DNA from: Melieria omissa
Taxonomy: Eukaryota; Arthropoda; Insecta; Diptera; Ulidiidae
NCBI GenBank assembly: GCA_963971225.1
Contig: OZ020268.1
Coordinates: forward strand, 52,254,404 to 52,318,403
Reading direction: 5' to 3'
DNA: 64,000 nt
The position numbers were made by a program, and so were the translations under genes. Position 1 is the stretch's first letter; every line of letters begins with the position of its first letter. Under the pieces are notes generated by a model. The model was given only the letters and a program-made list of their open reading frames with translations, made no database searches and was not told where the DNA came from. Shown here piece by piece: positions 43,442-53,313 of the stretch.

Positions 43442-46400
43442 TGAAGGTGGTTGAGTGGAACGGTAGACGCTACGATGCGTTCATCGACACCGGCAGTGAT
43501 GTGTCACTAGTCGCAGCATCCAAAGTTCCAAATGAGGTGCCACGTATAACGTCAGCAAAGCGACTCCAAGGGTTTGGTGGGGCACTGATAAGCAGCACAG
43601 AAGCCGTCAACGCAGAGTTTGTCGTCGATGGAATTACGGTCCTGACAGCCTGTCAGATCGTCCCAGATAAGTTCATGTGTTACGATATTATTATCGGTCG
43701 AGACGTCTTATGCCGGGAAAATTGCAGACTTAAAATCGACTCCGGGGTTATGCAAGTTCATGAGAAGAGTGCGAGCGAATTCTACGTCAACAACGCTGTG
43801 GGTGCAGATGCGGTTCACGAAGTCCAGGGTTTATTGAATAAGTACGGCAATTGTTTCACCGAAAATCTGGCCAAGCTGGGCAGATGCAAGACAACAGAAA
43901 TGGAAATCGTTATCACCACCGATCAGCCGGTAGTGGGGAAACGATATCAGGTACCACTTTCGCAGCGCTCGACATTGTCAAACATCATCGAAAACCTGCT
44001 CCAGCATGGAATTATACGACCAAGCTCATCACCCCATGCCGCACCGGTGCTCATCGTCAAGAAGTCGAACGGCGAAGACAGGATGTGCGTCGACTATAGG
44101 GCGCTCAACTCAGTCACCGTTAAGAAGCACTTCCCCATGCCTATAGTCGAAGAACAGCTGTCCAAGTTAGTAGGCAACAAATATTTTACATCGCTCGACA
44201 TGACATCAGGGTATTACCAAATACCTTTGAAAGAAGACAGCAAGAAATTTACGGCATTCCTAACGCCCGAAGGCTTATTCGAGCACAATGTTATGCCGTT
44301 TGGCTTACGCAACGCGCCTATGGTGTTCCAGGAAATGGTCGTGCAGCTGATACGAAGCTTGAAACGTCGCAGCCAAATCATCAGCTACGTAGATGAGGTA
44401 ATCATCGCGACCAAGTCCGTCCAGGAAAGCATTGATGTACTAGCCGAGTTCCTGCAAGCAATAAGGGACGCTGGTCTCACCCTTAGACCATCGAAGTGTT
44501 GGTTTCTTGCTACCACCATAACGTTCTTGGGTCATATCGTGAGTGCAGACGGCATGCGACCAGGCGGGGAAAATGTAAAGTGCATCGCCGAGTTTCCACA
44601 ACCACGTACACCGACGGAGGTCAGGCAGTTTCTAGGGCTCACTGGGTTCTTCCGGAAATTCATCGAAGGATACGGCGTCATCGCAAAGCCGCTTGCGTCC
44701 TTGCTCAAACGTGAAGCTGTGTTCGAGTGGAGCCCTGACCATGAAAAGTCGTTCCGACGGTTGAAGGAGGCGCTGATCACGCAGCCAGTATTGGCCATGT
44801 ACGATGCCGCAAAATAGCATGAAGTGCACACTGACGCCAGCGCAATCGGGCTATCGGGGGTGATGTTGCAGCAGGAGGACGAAGGTTGGAAGCCTGTCCA
44901 ATATTATAGCCGGCAGTGCAGTTCCGCCGAAAGCCGATACCCGAGTCACGAACTGGAGGTGCTCGCAATTGTTGAGTGCCTTGAACGGTTCCGCAACTAC
45001 TTATTGGAAACCCACTTCAAGGTGCGAACTGACTGCAACGCTGTTGTCACGACGAAGAATGTTACACCATTACGCCCTCGTATCGCAAGGTGGTGGCTAC
45101 GGCTACAGGAATTCGACTTTATTTGTATTCATCGACCTGGGAGCAAGATGCAGCACGTCGACACTTTAAGCAGGGCACCAGTCGGTCAAGCTACGGAACC
45201 TGATACGGTAGCAGAGCGAGTTCTACGAGTTAGTAAGGTAATGGAACCTGAGGACTGGGTATTTGCAATGCAGACACAGAACGCGAAGTTGCAGCAGATA
45301 TGCGAAATCTTGAACGGCATCGGAACGGCAGATGAGACTACTATAAAACAGGCGAAGGGCGATTACGAGATACGAAACGGACGACTCTTCCGCAAGGTGA
45401 ACAACTAACTCAAGTTGGCGGTTCCTCAGGCTGTAAGATGGCGCATTACGAAGGCAAGCCACGATGACGTTGGGCATTTCGCGCTCGAGAAAACATTGCA
45501 GCGCATATCGAAACATTTTTGGTTCCCACGGATGCGTCGTTATGTCAAGTCGTACATCGCATCATGTGAGGACTGCTGTTTAAACAAACTCAAAGGTGGA
45601 CGGAAGGAAAGTCAAATGCACGTTATGGAGGTGTTGCCAATCCCATTCAGACACGTCAACATCGATCATGTGGGGACTTCCCCAAAAGCAAATCAGGGTT
45701 CACATACATTCTCGTGTGTGCATTTTGTAAGTATGTGCTGCTCAAGGCCGTCAGAAACACAAAAACAGAACCAGTCATCAAGGCGTTAGAAGAGATGATG
45801 TCGATCTTCGGGCAGCCGCTGCGGATAACATCCGACCGTGGGACTGCCTTCACGTCGAAGCAGTTCCAGACGTTCGTGGAACGTCGAGGCATCCAACATG
45901 TAAAGACTGCGGTTAGAACACCAAGGGCAAATGGGCAAGCGGAGCGCGTCAATCGGTCGCTGTTGACCGCGCTTAGGTGCACCGTAGACGGAAACAAAAG
46001 CTGGGACACAACGTTGCCAACAGTCCAGTGGAGCCTGAATTCACAAAAGAACGAAGTCACCAGGTATACTCCTAATGAGCTAGTCTTTTATTATAATCCT
46101 AGAGACGTGAGTTACAACCGAATGGTGCAAGCACTACACGACGAACAGAAAGACATGTCAGGTATCGACGTTAAACGAGAGCAAGCAGCTGCGAACATCC
46201 TGTCTGAGCGAGCTAAGTGGAAGGAGAGGTACGACCGCCGACATCAGACGCCGAAGAAATACGAAGTTGGAGACTTGGTGGTGGTCGACTATGTCCCCGC
46301 GGCTACCGGGGAGTCTCATAAACTGGACCCATCTTACAAGGGCCCATATGTAGTGTCAAAGGTGCTCGAGTATGACCGCTATGTTGTCGATGATCTGCCG

Positions 46401-46589
46401 GATACGACCGTCACGCAGCGACGCTACTCCAACATATTGTCAGCAGACCATCTGAAGCCGTGGTGTGTGACCACTCCAGAGTTAGACGTCGACGGCGGCA
46501 GCGATGACTCGTCCGGTGATGACGAGCCGTCAGGAGAGGCCGAGCTGTCACCGACCAACGAGCGAGTTGGCATTCGGCAAGCGTCGTGA
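43270..46589 (+). pseudogene. pol: pol, mdg3-clade element 2 (two stops, one frameshift, RT site changed)
   Basis: From the zinc knuckles: protease FIDTGSDVSLV (43480), RT with SLDMTSGYYQIPL and catalytic box YVDE (44385-44396) in place of YVDD, RNase H with HTDASAIGLSG and TDCNAVV. In-frame stops at 44815-44817 and 45406-45408. The integrase zinc motif is intact (about 45455-45580). A frameshift at about 45675 follows NIDHVGT, then D at TSDRGTAF, E at QAERVNR and GPYVVS. The frame ends at 46589 in the LTR. Confidence 0.85.
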
Positions 46590-46711
46590 GCGCACGCGCA
46601 TAGTCGCGCACTCAGCAGTTTTTGTATTGTTTTAGAAACTTAAGTTAACTCGCTTTGGACAATGAAATTAATAAAAGTTACAAAATCATAAATCAGAAAC
46701 CGTGTGTAACA
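46546..46711 (+). repeat. 3' LTR, mdg3-clade element 2
   Basis: Identical to 41702-41867; followed by the CAAA target copy. Confidence 0.92.
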
Positions 46712-46778
46712 CAAATAAAGTCAGTCTGTCTTCGGACGTTGAACATACAATATCAAATGTGTCCTAATTTATATTACA

Positions 46779-46794
46779 TGGCGGCCGTGACAAG
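46779..46794 (+). promoter_or_regulatory. Primer-binding site, tRNA-Arg-like
   Basis: TGGCGGCCGTGACAAG directly after the TG...CA LTR. It matches the tRNA-Arg 3' complement (TGGCGACCGTGACAGG) at 14 of 16 bases. mdg1/412-clade elements prime from tRNA-Arg. Confidence 0.55.
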
Positions 46795-47309
46795 TGATGA
46801 CACACAAATACATTGATGATAAAAAGTTTCAATTAAAACGTGTATGAAAAGTAAAGCCACCGAAAAGTTTATTAAACCGAAAACCGAAAATTTAAGTAAA
46901 GTAGCATTCAGTGCAAAGGCATCGGGTACAAACGAGCTAAATCGAAACGATTGGTACATAGAAAGCAGTGCCTAGCAGCAAGATTTTGGCATGCTCAAGT
47001 GGGATGGGCATTACCAATTATATTGAAATTAATTAATCGAAATTAAGTTGTCATAACGTATCATTTTGTATCTTGTAATTAATTAATTCAATAAGTGAGG
47101 GTGTTGGATATACTTTACACATCTGGCAACACTATTGCTTTCTATTGTTACAGACATCGCTTCCTTTCTATTTTGTCATTTACTCGCTCACTCGTTTTCT
47201 ACTCCTCAAATAAATCACACGACACTGCGATCGCTGCGTTTTATTCTCCAACATTATTCGTGAGCGTAAGATCGACAAATTTAAAAAAGAAAAATAATTG
47301 CGCTGAGAA
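46795..47309. other. Leader remnant and AT-rich spacer
   Basis: The first part is probably the leader of the tRNA-Arg-primed element. From about 47090 (GAGGGTGTTGGATATAC) a different unit, perhaps the hAT-like fragment below, seems to begin. No gene recognised. Confidence 0.4.
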
Positions 47310-47435
47310 ATGTTTCCAACGATATCAAAAGTGTGGAAATACTTCGAAAAAAGAGATGAGTCAATAGCAACCTGCAAGCAATGCGGAAATACTTCAAATT
47401 TGCACAAACACCTGAAAGTGCGTGGAATTGAATAA
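47310..47435 (+). pseudogene. BED zinc-finger N-terminus of a hAT-type transposase
   Basis: ATG 47310, then SKVWKYFEK, a TCKQCGNTSNLHKHL motif and a stop after 41 codons (47433-47435). This is the BED finger that opens many hAT transposases, with the last expected His replaced. Nothing else of the gene follows. It is a truncated fragment. Confidence 0.6.
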
Positions 47436-47987
47436 AGGTGACCCCAATTTTTCTTTGCTGCAATTTAGGTTATTTAAAATCCTTTATTTTATTATAGAAA
47501 TCCCTGCAACAAATCCACTGAAAGCCATGTGGATAGTTGCGATAGGCGCTTCCTGGGTAGCTTGCCGGAAAGAGAATTTTTCACAATAATTACACATTAA
47601 CATAACAAGACATTTTATAAATAGAAAATAATTTATTTTTAAATATTTATATTTATTCTAAAATACTTCGTATTTCCTACCTGTTTCAAACACAACATGT
47701 TTCAAAAACAAAACATAACATTTTATAAATAGAAAAAAATTTACAGGTCAATTCTGTGGACTTGACAAATTAAAAAAAAATTTACAAATAATAAAGATTT
47801 TTATCAAGTTGAAATTTTGTTGGCATTCTGTGCATAACTTGATAAAACTAAATGTTTTAACGCCCTGTGCTTTTCACCACACTGTGGTAAGCAAAGTAAT
47901 GTAAACAAAAATCAGCTGTTTATTTCAAGAAATGGAGTCCGTAAAAATGTAAGTAATTCAGTTTTTTCATTATTTTTAGATAATATA
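47436..47987. other. AT-rich spacer, possible DNA-transposon end
   Basis: Near 47876 the sequence CACCACACTGTGGTAAGC contains a CCACACTGTGG palindrome. It is followed at about 47932 by an ATG-exon with a GTAAGT donor (47950), resembling the 5' end of another transposase gene cut by element C at 47988. Evidence is weak. Confidence 0.35.
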
Positions 47988-48198
47988 AGTTAGCACAGGT
48001 CGATCGGCGCTTCTCATAAAAAAGCGCCGACGTTGCAACCCCACGGTGTCAAGTACCTTGCAGCGCGACATTCGGTCGGTAACCCGATCCGCACTTGACA
48101 CCGTGCACTTGGACCGTGGGAGCGCCGCCACGCAACGTGCTTGTAACGCAATATCGCTGCTTGGCGGTGCAACTGCAAGAACGCTGACACGGCACACG
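47988..48198 (+). repeat. 5' LTR of element C, first part
   Basis: AGTTAGCACAGGTCG... It contains two strong hairpins: TCGGCGCTT/AAGCGCCGA (48004-48012/48022-48030) and CACGGTGTCAAGT/ACTTGACACCGTG (48042-48054/48093-48105). It continues at 51865 after the nested element; CACG (48195-48198) is the duplicated target. Confidence 0.9.
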
Positions 48199-48610
48199 AG
48201 TTATGTCACAGAGTGACTCAGCACTCTCCACATTTTAAGCAAGTGACATAGGATCAAAGATGTAACAGATGGGCAGCTAAGACTAACTCATCATTTCCAA
48301 ATTGACACTTTATTATTGAATAATATCAAAGATGCACGTAATATCAAAGATGCACCACAGTCTGCATCTTTGTTATTAAAAAAGTCACGAAACATCAAAG
48401 ATGCACCACAGTCTGTATCTTTGTTATTAAAAAACTCACGAAACAGAAAAGGATGGACCAGATGGTCAATTTTGTAAAAGTCACGTACCATAAGGATACA
48501 TTATACCAAAATATTATTTAAGCCACGGATTTGGAAAATCAAACTCAGTTGTATTCATCAATTCAATCATATTGGACGTTTTATTAAAAAACCCAAGTTA
48601 CCCAAGTTAG
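48199..48610 (+). repeat. 5' LTR of element D with tandem hairpin units
   Basis: Contains two ~49-bp tandem units (about 48335-48430), each with CAAAGATGCA...TGCATCTTTG around CCACAGTC (TGTATCTTTG in the second). The last bases differ between LTRs (CCCAAGTTAGT against CATTAGT), so one end has changed. Confidence 0.85.
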
Positions 48611-48623
48611 TGGCGCAGTCGGG
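48611..48623 (+). promoter_or_regulatory. Primer-binding site of element D, tRNA-Ser type
   Basis: TGGCGCAGTCGGG, the same type as the errantivirus at 19028. Confidence 0.7.
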
Positions 48624-48649
48624 AAAAACGAATTCTAAACGTTTCCTTA

Positions 48650-48970
48650 TGAACATAAAATCCACTAAATTCTTTGTGGAAAAGAAAAAAAACTTATCTG
48701 TGAATAATTCTTGTGAAGAAAAAACTAATCTGTGAATATAAAATTCACTAAAATCTTTGTGAAAAAAATAAAAACTAATCTGTGAATATAAAATTCACTA
48801 AATTCTTTGTGAAAAAAATAAAAACTAATCTGTGAATATAAAATTCACTAAGTTCTTTGTGAAAACATAAAAACTAATCTGTGAATATAAAATTGACTAA
48901 ATTCTTTGTGAAAAAAAAAAGAATACGACACTGTGAACATAAAATTCACAGAATTCACTGTGCAAATAAT
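48650..48970 (+). repeat. Tandem minisatellite in the leader of element D
   Basis: About five to six copies of a 50- to 55-bp unit: CTAATCTGTGAATATAAAAT, then TCACTAAATTCTTTGTGAAA and an A-rich tail. TTCAC and GTGAA within each unit can pair. It lies just upstream of gag (49001). Confidence 0.85.
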
Positions 48971-49000
48971 AATATTTTTCACCACAAATAACGTTTTAAA

Positions 49001-49327
49001 ATGGAATTCGGAATCACGGACTTAATAAAGGAGTGCAGAGCACTTCCAACATTTCGAGGAGACGAAAGCTATGCCATTTCGACATTTTTATTTGAAGCGG
49101 GCTACATGATTTCACTTGTAGAAGTCGGCAGAGCCAAACAATATTTAACCCGGATAATTATATCTAAAATCCAAGGCGAAGCGTTGACGGCAATAAGAGG
49201 ACTACCAACTGACAGTTCCTGGGACACAATAAAAGATAAACTCAAGAAGTCGTTCGGAGTTCCAGAAGAGTACGCAGCATTAAAGGAAGCAGCAGATAGA
49301 ATAAAATTCATAAATGTCAAAACAATC
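49001..49327 (+). pseudogene. gag: gag N-terminal fragment, element D
   Basis: ATG 49001. ECRALPTFRGDESYAISTFL and a GVPEEYAALKEAADRIKFIN motif resemble the first half of an errantiviral/Gypsy Gag. At about 49318 the reading passes directly into the env start (ATG 49328) in the same frame, with no pol between. Gag is otherwise missing. Confidence 0.7.
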
Positions 49328-51500
49328 ATGTGGGTGATGATCGTGTTTTTAACGGGAGTTAAGGGGGCCGATACATGTAAAATCAAGTATTTTTGGAAAT
49401 TTTGTTTTTCTCGGGAATATGTTCTACAAAGCCTTTTCAATGTATGGCTAAGAGCGTTTTCCAAAATTCTAATCCGTTCCCAGACAAAACACAGGCAGAA
49501 GCGGCGGCGTCAGGTATAAGCCTGTCGCTTACTCAATCTTTGAGCCCGTTTTTCTCGGAACCACGTTTTTCGGTATGGGCTGCGCGATTGCATGAGAACC
49601 GCTTAACCGATCGCGATGAAATTTTAACCAGACCTTCGGAAGACTCATCCCTTCGATGTGAACCTACTTGTTTTTACAAATCTGCAAAAATCTCATGTTG
49701 GTGCTTGCAAATTCATCAAAACAGCTGCCCCAAAAATTCAATTTTCTGCCGTTTCCAAAAAAATCACAATTTCTTTACTAAACCAGGTTCACATCGAAGC
49801 CACAACTGTTTTTTAATTGATTTCCTTTCATTTTTCATTTCAGCCCCATACGAGCAGCGCAATCGCGCAGCGCATCAGATTGGAGGGGGTTTTTTGATCC
49901 CACGCGCCGCCGCCATCTTGGATTCTCGGGTCAAAAAAAAAATGGAAAAAGAACCTTTAATTAGTTAATAAAAGATTAAAAACAAAAGAAAATCAATTGC
50001 CAAATTCCTTATCCCCCAAAAAAATTCTCAAAAAATACACTATTTACATGTATCGGCCCCCTTAATGCAGAAATGCATCTGGAAAAGGTGGAGAGCCAAA
50101 GCGGACACTTAACTATTAAACTTGAGACAATTCGTATAATAGAAAACTACGACACAATATTGCACACCATCAACTTAAAGGACATAAACATCTTGATAAA
50201 GCATATGGACTTTACATTAAGCACATTTGATGACAAGGAACGACTTGAAGTTCTCCAAAAAGAAATTAACGACGTCAAGCATATTTATTCCACACTAATT
50301 CCACATAGAATCAAACGGGGGCTACTGAATATAGGCGGCACAGCAATGAAATGGTTGTACGGTACAATGGACAATGACGACAGAGAGGAGATAGAAAACA
50401 ATTTACGAGTGATCGAAACAAACAATCACAATTTGATAGAAACAGTTAACAAACAAATCATTATAAACAATATAACAAATCAAAATATAGAACAACTAAG
50501 AAAAGTTGTATTAACAGACAGGCAAAAAATACGTAAACTACTAAAAGACATTAAAAATCAAGATAAATCTTATATTAAAGACATATATTTGAATCAACAA
50601 CTTATCCGAATTAGAATTTTGAGGGATGAACTAGAAAAGATACAAGGAAATATTATGAATATAAAATTAGGACACATGATCCGAAATATACTAACTAATA
50701 AGGAAATTCACACTTACGATATTGATCTGTTTAAATTAGAAAACCTCAAATTGGGGTTGTTAAAATATAAGGACATACTAACATTTGTTATAAAAATCCC
50801 TAAAAGCGTTAAAAATACTGACAAATATATAGTAACAGCATTGCCTAACAACTTCGAAGAACTAGACATTGATACGCAACCAGTTGTCATCATAAATAAT
50901 AGTTATTACAAGGAACAGGAAGATATACACATTAAGAACATGAAAAAGGTTAATAAATGCATTAAAAGCCTCTTCACTGGAGAAATAGATTGTAAGAAAA
51001 GAAGATTAACAAAATACTCGATTTCAGAACTAGAGACAGGATTATACCTTTTAAAAAATTGTAAAGATGTAAAAGTTAAGAGTTCATGCTATGAGTTTAA
51101 TTATACTCTAAATGGTAATTATTTACTAAAATTTTTTAATTGTAACACTATAATTAATGATGTTCAACTAGAAAATAAATTCAGACTTATTACTGTTCCA
51201 AGCTACGGACACATCACCACAGTAAACTTAACTCTATCATTAGAGGATATTCAGATTAAGCAATATGAAAATATAAATAAAATAACAGAGCTAAAATCGA
51301 ACACAAATATACATGGCTGGAGTTTAGGAGTATCAACAATAATTGTTGTAATCACCTTACTAGTTGTATTATTTATCTTTAAAAGAAAATTTAATGACCT
51401 TAAAAGTAAAATAATTGTAAATGTTCCAAATCCGCTAGATTTGAAACTTAAGGCAAGGGGAGTTATGTCACAGAGTGACTCAGCACTCTCCACATTTTAA
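49328..51500 (+). pseudogene. env: env of element D, split by a MITE
   Basis: ATG 49328 starts a hydrophobic signal-like segment interrupted after about 11 codons by the MITE (49363-50061). The frame continues at 50066 and stays open to 51500. It has an IKRGLLNIGGT cleavage/fusion-peptide region (about 50308-50345), coiled-coil heptads, Cys residues and a membrane span near 51320-51380, followed by FKRKF. The tail enters the 3' LTR. Apart from the MITE no lesion is seen. Confidence 0.85.
49363..50061. mobile_element. TTAA-flanked MITE, family 3 (699 bp)
   Basis: TTAA at 49359-49362 and 50062-50065. 19-bp inverted ends GGGGGCCGATACATGTAAA. Non-coding in any convincing sense. Same size class, TTAA target and five-G start as the MITEs at 12205 and 18482. 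Confidence 0.88.
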
Positions 51501-51860
51501 GCAAGTGACATAGGATCAAAGATGTAACAGATGGGCAGCTTAGACTAACTCATCATTTCCAAATTGACACTTTATTATTGAAAAAGACACGTAATATCAA
51601 AGATGCACCACAGTCTGCATCTTTGTTATTAAAAAAGTCACGAAACATCAAAGATGCACCACAGTCTGCATCTTTGTGATTAAAAAAGTCACGAAATAGA
51701 AAAAGATGGACCAGATGGTCAATTTTGTAAAAGTCACGTACCATAAGGACACATTATACCAAAATATTATTTAAGCCACGGATTTGGAAAATAAAACTCA
51801 GTTGTATTCATCAATTCAATCATATTGGACGTTTTATTAAAAAACCCAAGTTACATTAGT
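51461..51860 (+). repeat. 3' LTR of element D
   Basis: Polypurine tract AAGGCAAGGGG (51450-51460) precedes it. Carries the tandem hairpin units; 400 bp. Confidence 0.88.
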
Positions 51861-51864
51861 CACG

Positions 51865-52079
51865 TGCCGATCAGCGAGCAATGGTGGCTTGAGCATAAGT
51901 AGGGTAGTGATTAAGAATATTCAAAAATGTAAATCACTTTGGATTTGGCTAGCGAACCAGCAGGTAATAAAGAATTGTACAAAATAATTGGCGTTTCCTT
52001 CCTTCCACAGGTTGAGCCAAGGGCCAGTGGCGGCCCCAACTTTAATTTTTTATCGCTCCCCAGGATGGGAGACTTAACT
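51865..52079 (+). repeat. 5' LTR of element C, second part
   Basis: Continues 48198 after the nested element and one CACG copy. Matches 57347-57561. Ends TAACT at the primer site. Confidence 0.9.
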
Positions 52080-52098
52080 GGCGCCCGAGCAGGGACCC
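52079..52098 (+). promoter_or_regulatory. Primer-binding site of element C
   Basis: TGGCGCCCGAGCAGGGACCC, the same as element B's site at 5252. Confidence 0.75.
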
Positions 52099-52240
52099 GC
52101 ATTTTTTAAGCGGGTTCCTTCAACGAGGACATCGTGGTGTTAGTGCAGGACTGCTGGTGGTAGGCCTAAAAAGGCCGGACCACAACTTAAAGTGAAATTT
52201 TAGTGAAAGTGACAAAAGTGGCGTGGTGCGAAAATGTTTG

Positions 52241-52545
52241 AGCTGCGATTCCTACGGGACCCTCCAGCTAGTGAATAAAAAAATAAAACATGTTAACAAT
52301 AATGTAAAAAGAAATCAAGAAATATGTCCTTACCCTGCGATTCCCACGGGACCCTCCAGGGTATAACAAAATGAAAAGCCTGTGACCCCGAAGACCCTCA
52401 AAATTAAAATTAATCTTATGAACCGAAGGAACGCACCTACGCCACCAGATGAAATAATGTAAAATTATTAAACAAAAATGTAACCTTTGGTATAACTGAG
52501 TTCAAATCTGCGACTCTGTAGCCCGAAAAGCCAGACCCTCCAGGT
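52241..52545 (+). ncRNA. Leader hairpins with conserved loop, element C
   Basis: (1) Stem 52241-52245/52265-52269 (AGCTG/CAGCT), loop CGATTCCTACGGGACCCTC. (2) Stem 52331-52337/52357-52363 (TACCCTG/CAGGGTA), loop CGATTCCCACGGGACCCTC. (3) Stem 52506-52510/52541-52545 with one wobble and a 30-nt loop ending GACCCTC. A degenerate copy may lie near 52378. The near-identical loops with unrelated but complementary stems mark a conserved RNA structure of unknown role. Confidence 0.65.
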
Positions 52546-53313
52546 TAAAAGAACAGTGAAAATGTGAAATGTTAAAGTGAAAAAAATATCGAAAATCCTG
52601 CAGCCAGCACGAAAGCCACGATGTTGTCGTGATAAAGGTATTGGTTAGCAAATTTTGTGGTGCTGCGATAGCTGCCATAAAGTGATCGTGGTACGCCTTA
52701 TTGGTGCACGTTGTCGTTCCCATGAGAACACAGCAACTATTCCGCTATCACGGTAGAAACCTTCCGACGTTCCCATAAGAACACGTTTGAGATCGCCCTA
52801 GGCCCAAAATATTGCTGTGAAGTAAGCTGTGCCTTAGTAGGTTGCCTGCAATCTGATTATCGGCGACTAAAAAGGATTACACAGCCCTTCCTTGACCAAA
52901 ACATAAAATTTGTTGAGACGAGTGTGCATGAAATACCCATGCGGTACATGTCGCCGTTCCCATAAGAACACGGTAAAAATTTCACAGACAATTTTTTTAA
53001 ATTAAGACACGCAACCAAAATGGTGGATATCAGTCTAACCAACTGATATCTGGGTTCGACTCCCGGTTGACGTGAAGAAGACACAATACCATGTACGAGT
53101 GGTGAAAGTGTATTTATATTTCGTTCCCTTTGCAGGCTTGAAAATCTGTGGGATCAATCTACGTGCCGATGCTATCCTGCGTGACTACGTAAGAGAAAGA
53201 GACTAATATAAAGTAAATTATAGTGTGCCAATCGGTGAGTGCCTTCCTACTTATACACACTTCCCACTTATACACACTTTTAAATAAAGATTAAAAAGAA
53301 AAAAACCCATAAA
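52546..53313 (+). other. Remaining leader of element C
   Basis: Holds three copies of CGTTCCCATRAGAACAC (52715, 52768, 52955). A tRNA-like T-arm segment GGTTCGACTCC with flanking CTG/CCCGG lies at about 53045-53072, preceded by a GATATCAG...CTGATATC hairpin. No ORF. Confidence 0.5.

Larger units (their letters stand above)
41702..46711 (+). mobile_element. mdg3-clade LTR retrotransposon 2 (5.0 kb, identical LTRs)
   Basis: LTRs 41702-41867 and 46546-46711 (166 bp each) appear identical base for base. CAAA flanks both sides (41698-41701, 46712-46715). tRNA-Leu-like core CAGAAGTGGGAT at 41871. A polypurine-like segment GGAGAGGCCGAGC precedes the 3' LTR as in element 1. Coding sequence has stops and frameshifts despite the apparently recent insertion. 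Confidence 0.92.
41503..46778 (+). repeat. 5' LTR of an mdg1/412-type element, split by mdg3-clade element 2
   Basis: TGTAGCAATGAG...TTATATTACA. With the insertion and one CAAA removed, 41503-41701 and 46716-46778 form a 262-bp TG...CA LTR with AATAAAG before its end. The primer site follows at 46779. The internal coding region of this element is missing. Confidence 0.55.
48199..51860 (+). mobile_element. Nested env-bearing element D without pol (3.7 kb)
   Basis: LTRs 48199-48610 and 51461-51860, AGTTATG...TTAGT. CACG target duplication (48195-48198, 51861-51864). Ser-type primer site at 48611, repetitive leader, the first ~105 codons of gag, then env. All of protease, RT, RNase H and integrase is absent. 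A TTAA MITE interrupts the start of env. It inserted in the 5' LTR of element C. Confidence 0.9.

Noticed and set aside
36265..46711. Segmental duplication of one mdg3-type element
   Set aside because: The two elements share domain order and a similar polypurine segment, but LTRs and proteins differ, so they are separate families that inserted independently.
48650..48970. CRISPR-like array of spaced repeats
   Set aside because: Spacers are not unique; the whole 50- to 55-bp unit repeats. The context is a retroelement leader in a eukaryotic genome.
53020..53075. Functional tRNA gene
   Set aside because: A T-arm is visible, but no A box, acceptor stem or anticodon arm could be folded convincingly.
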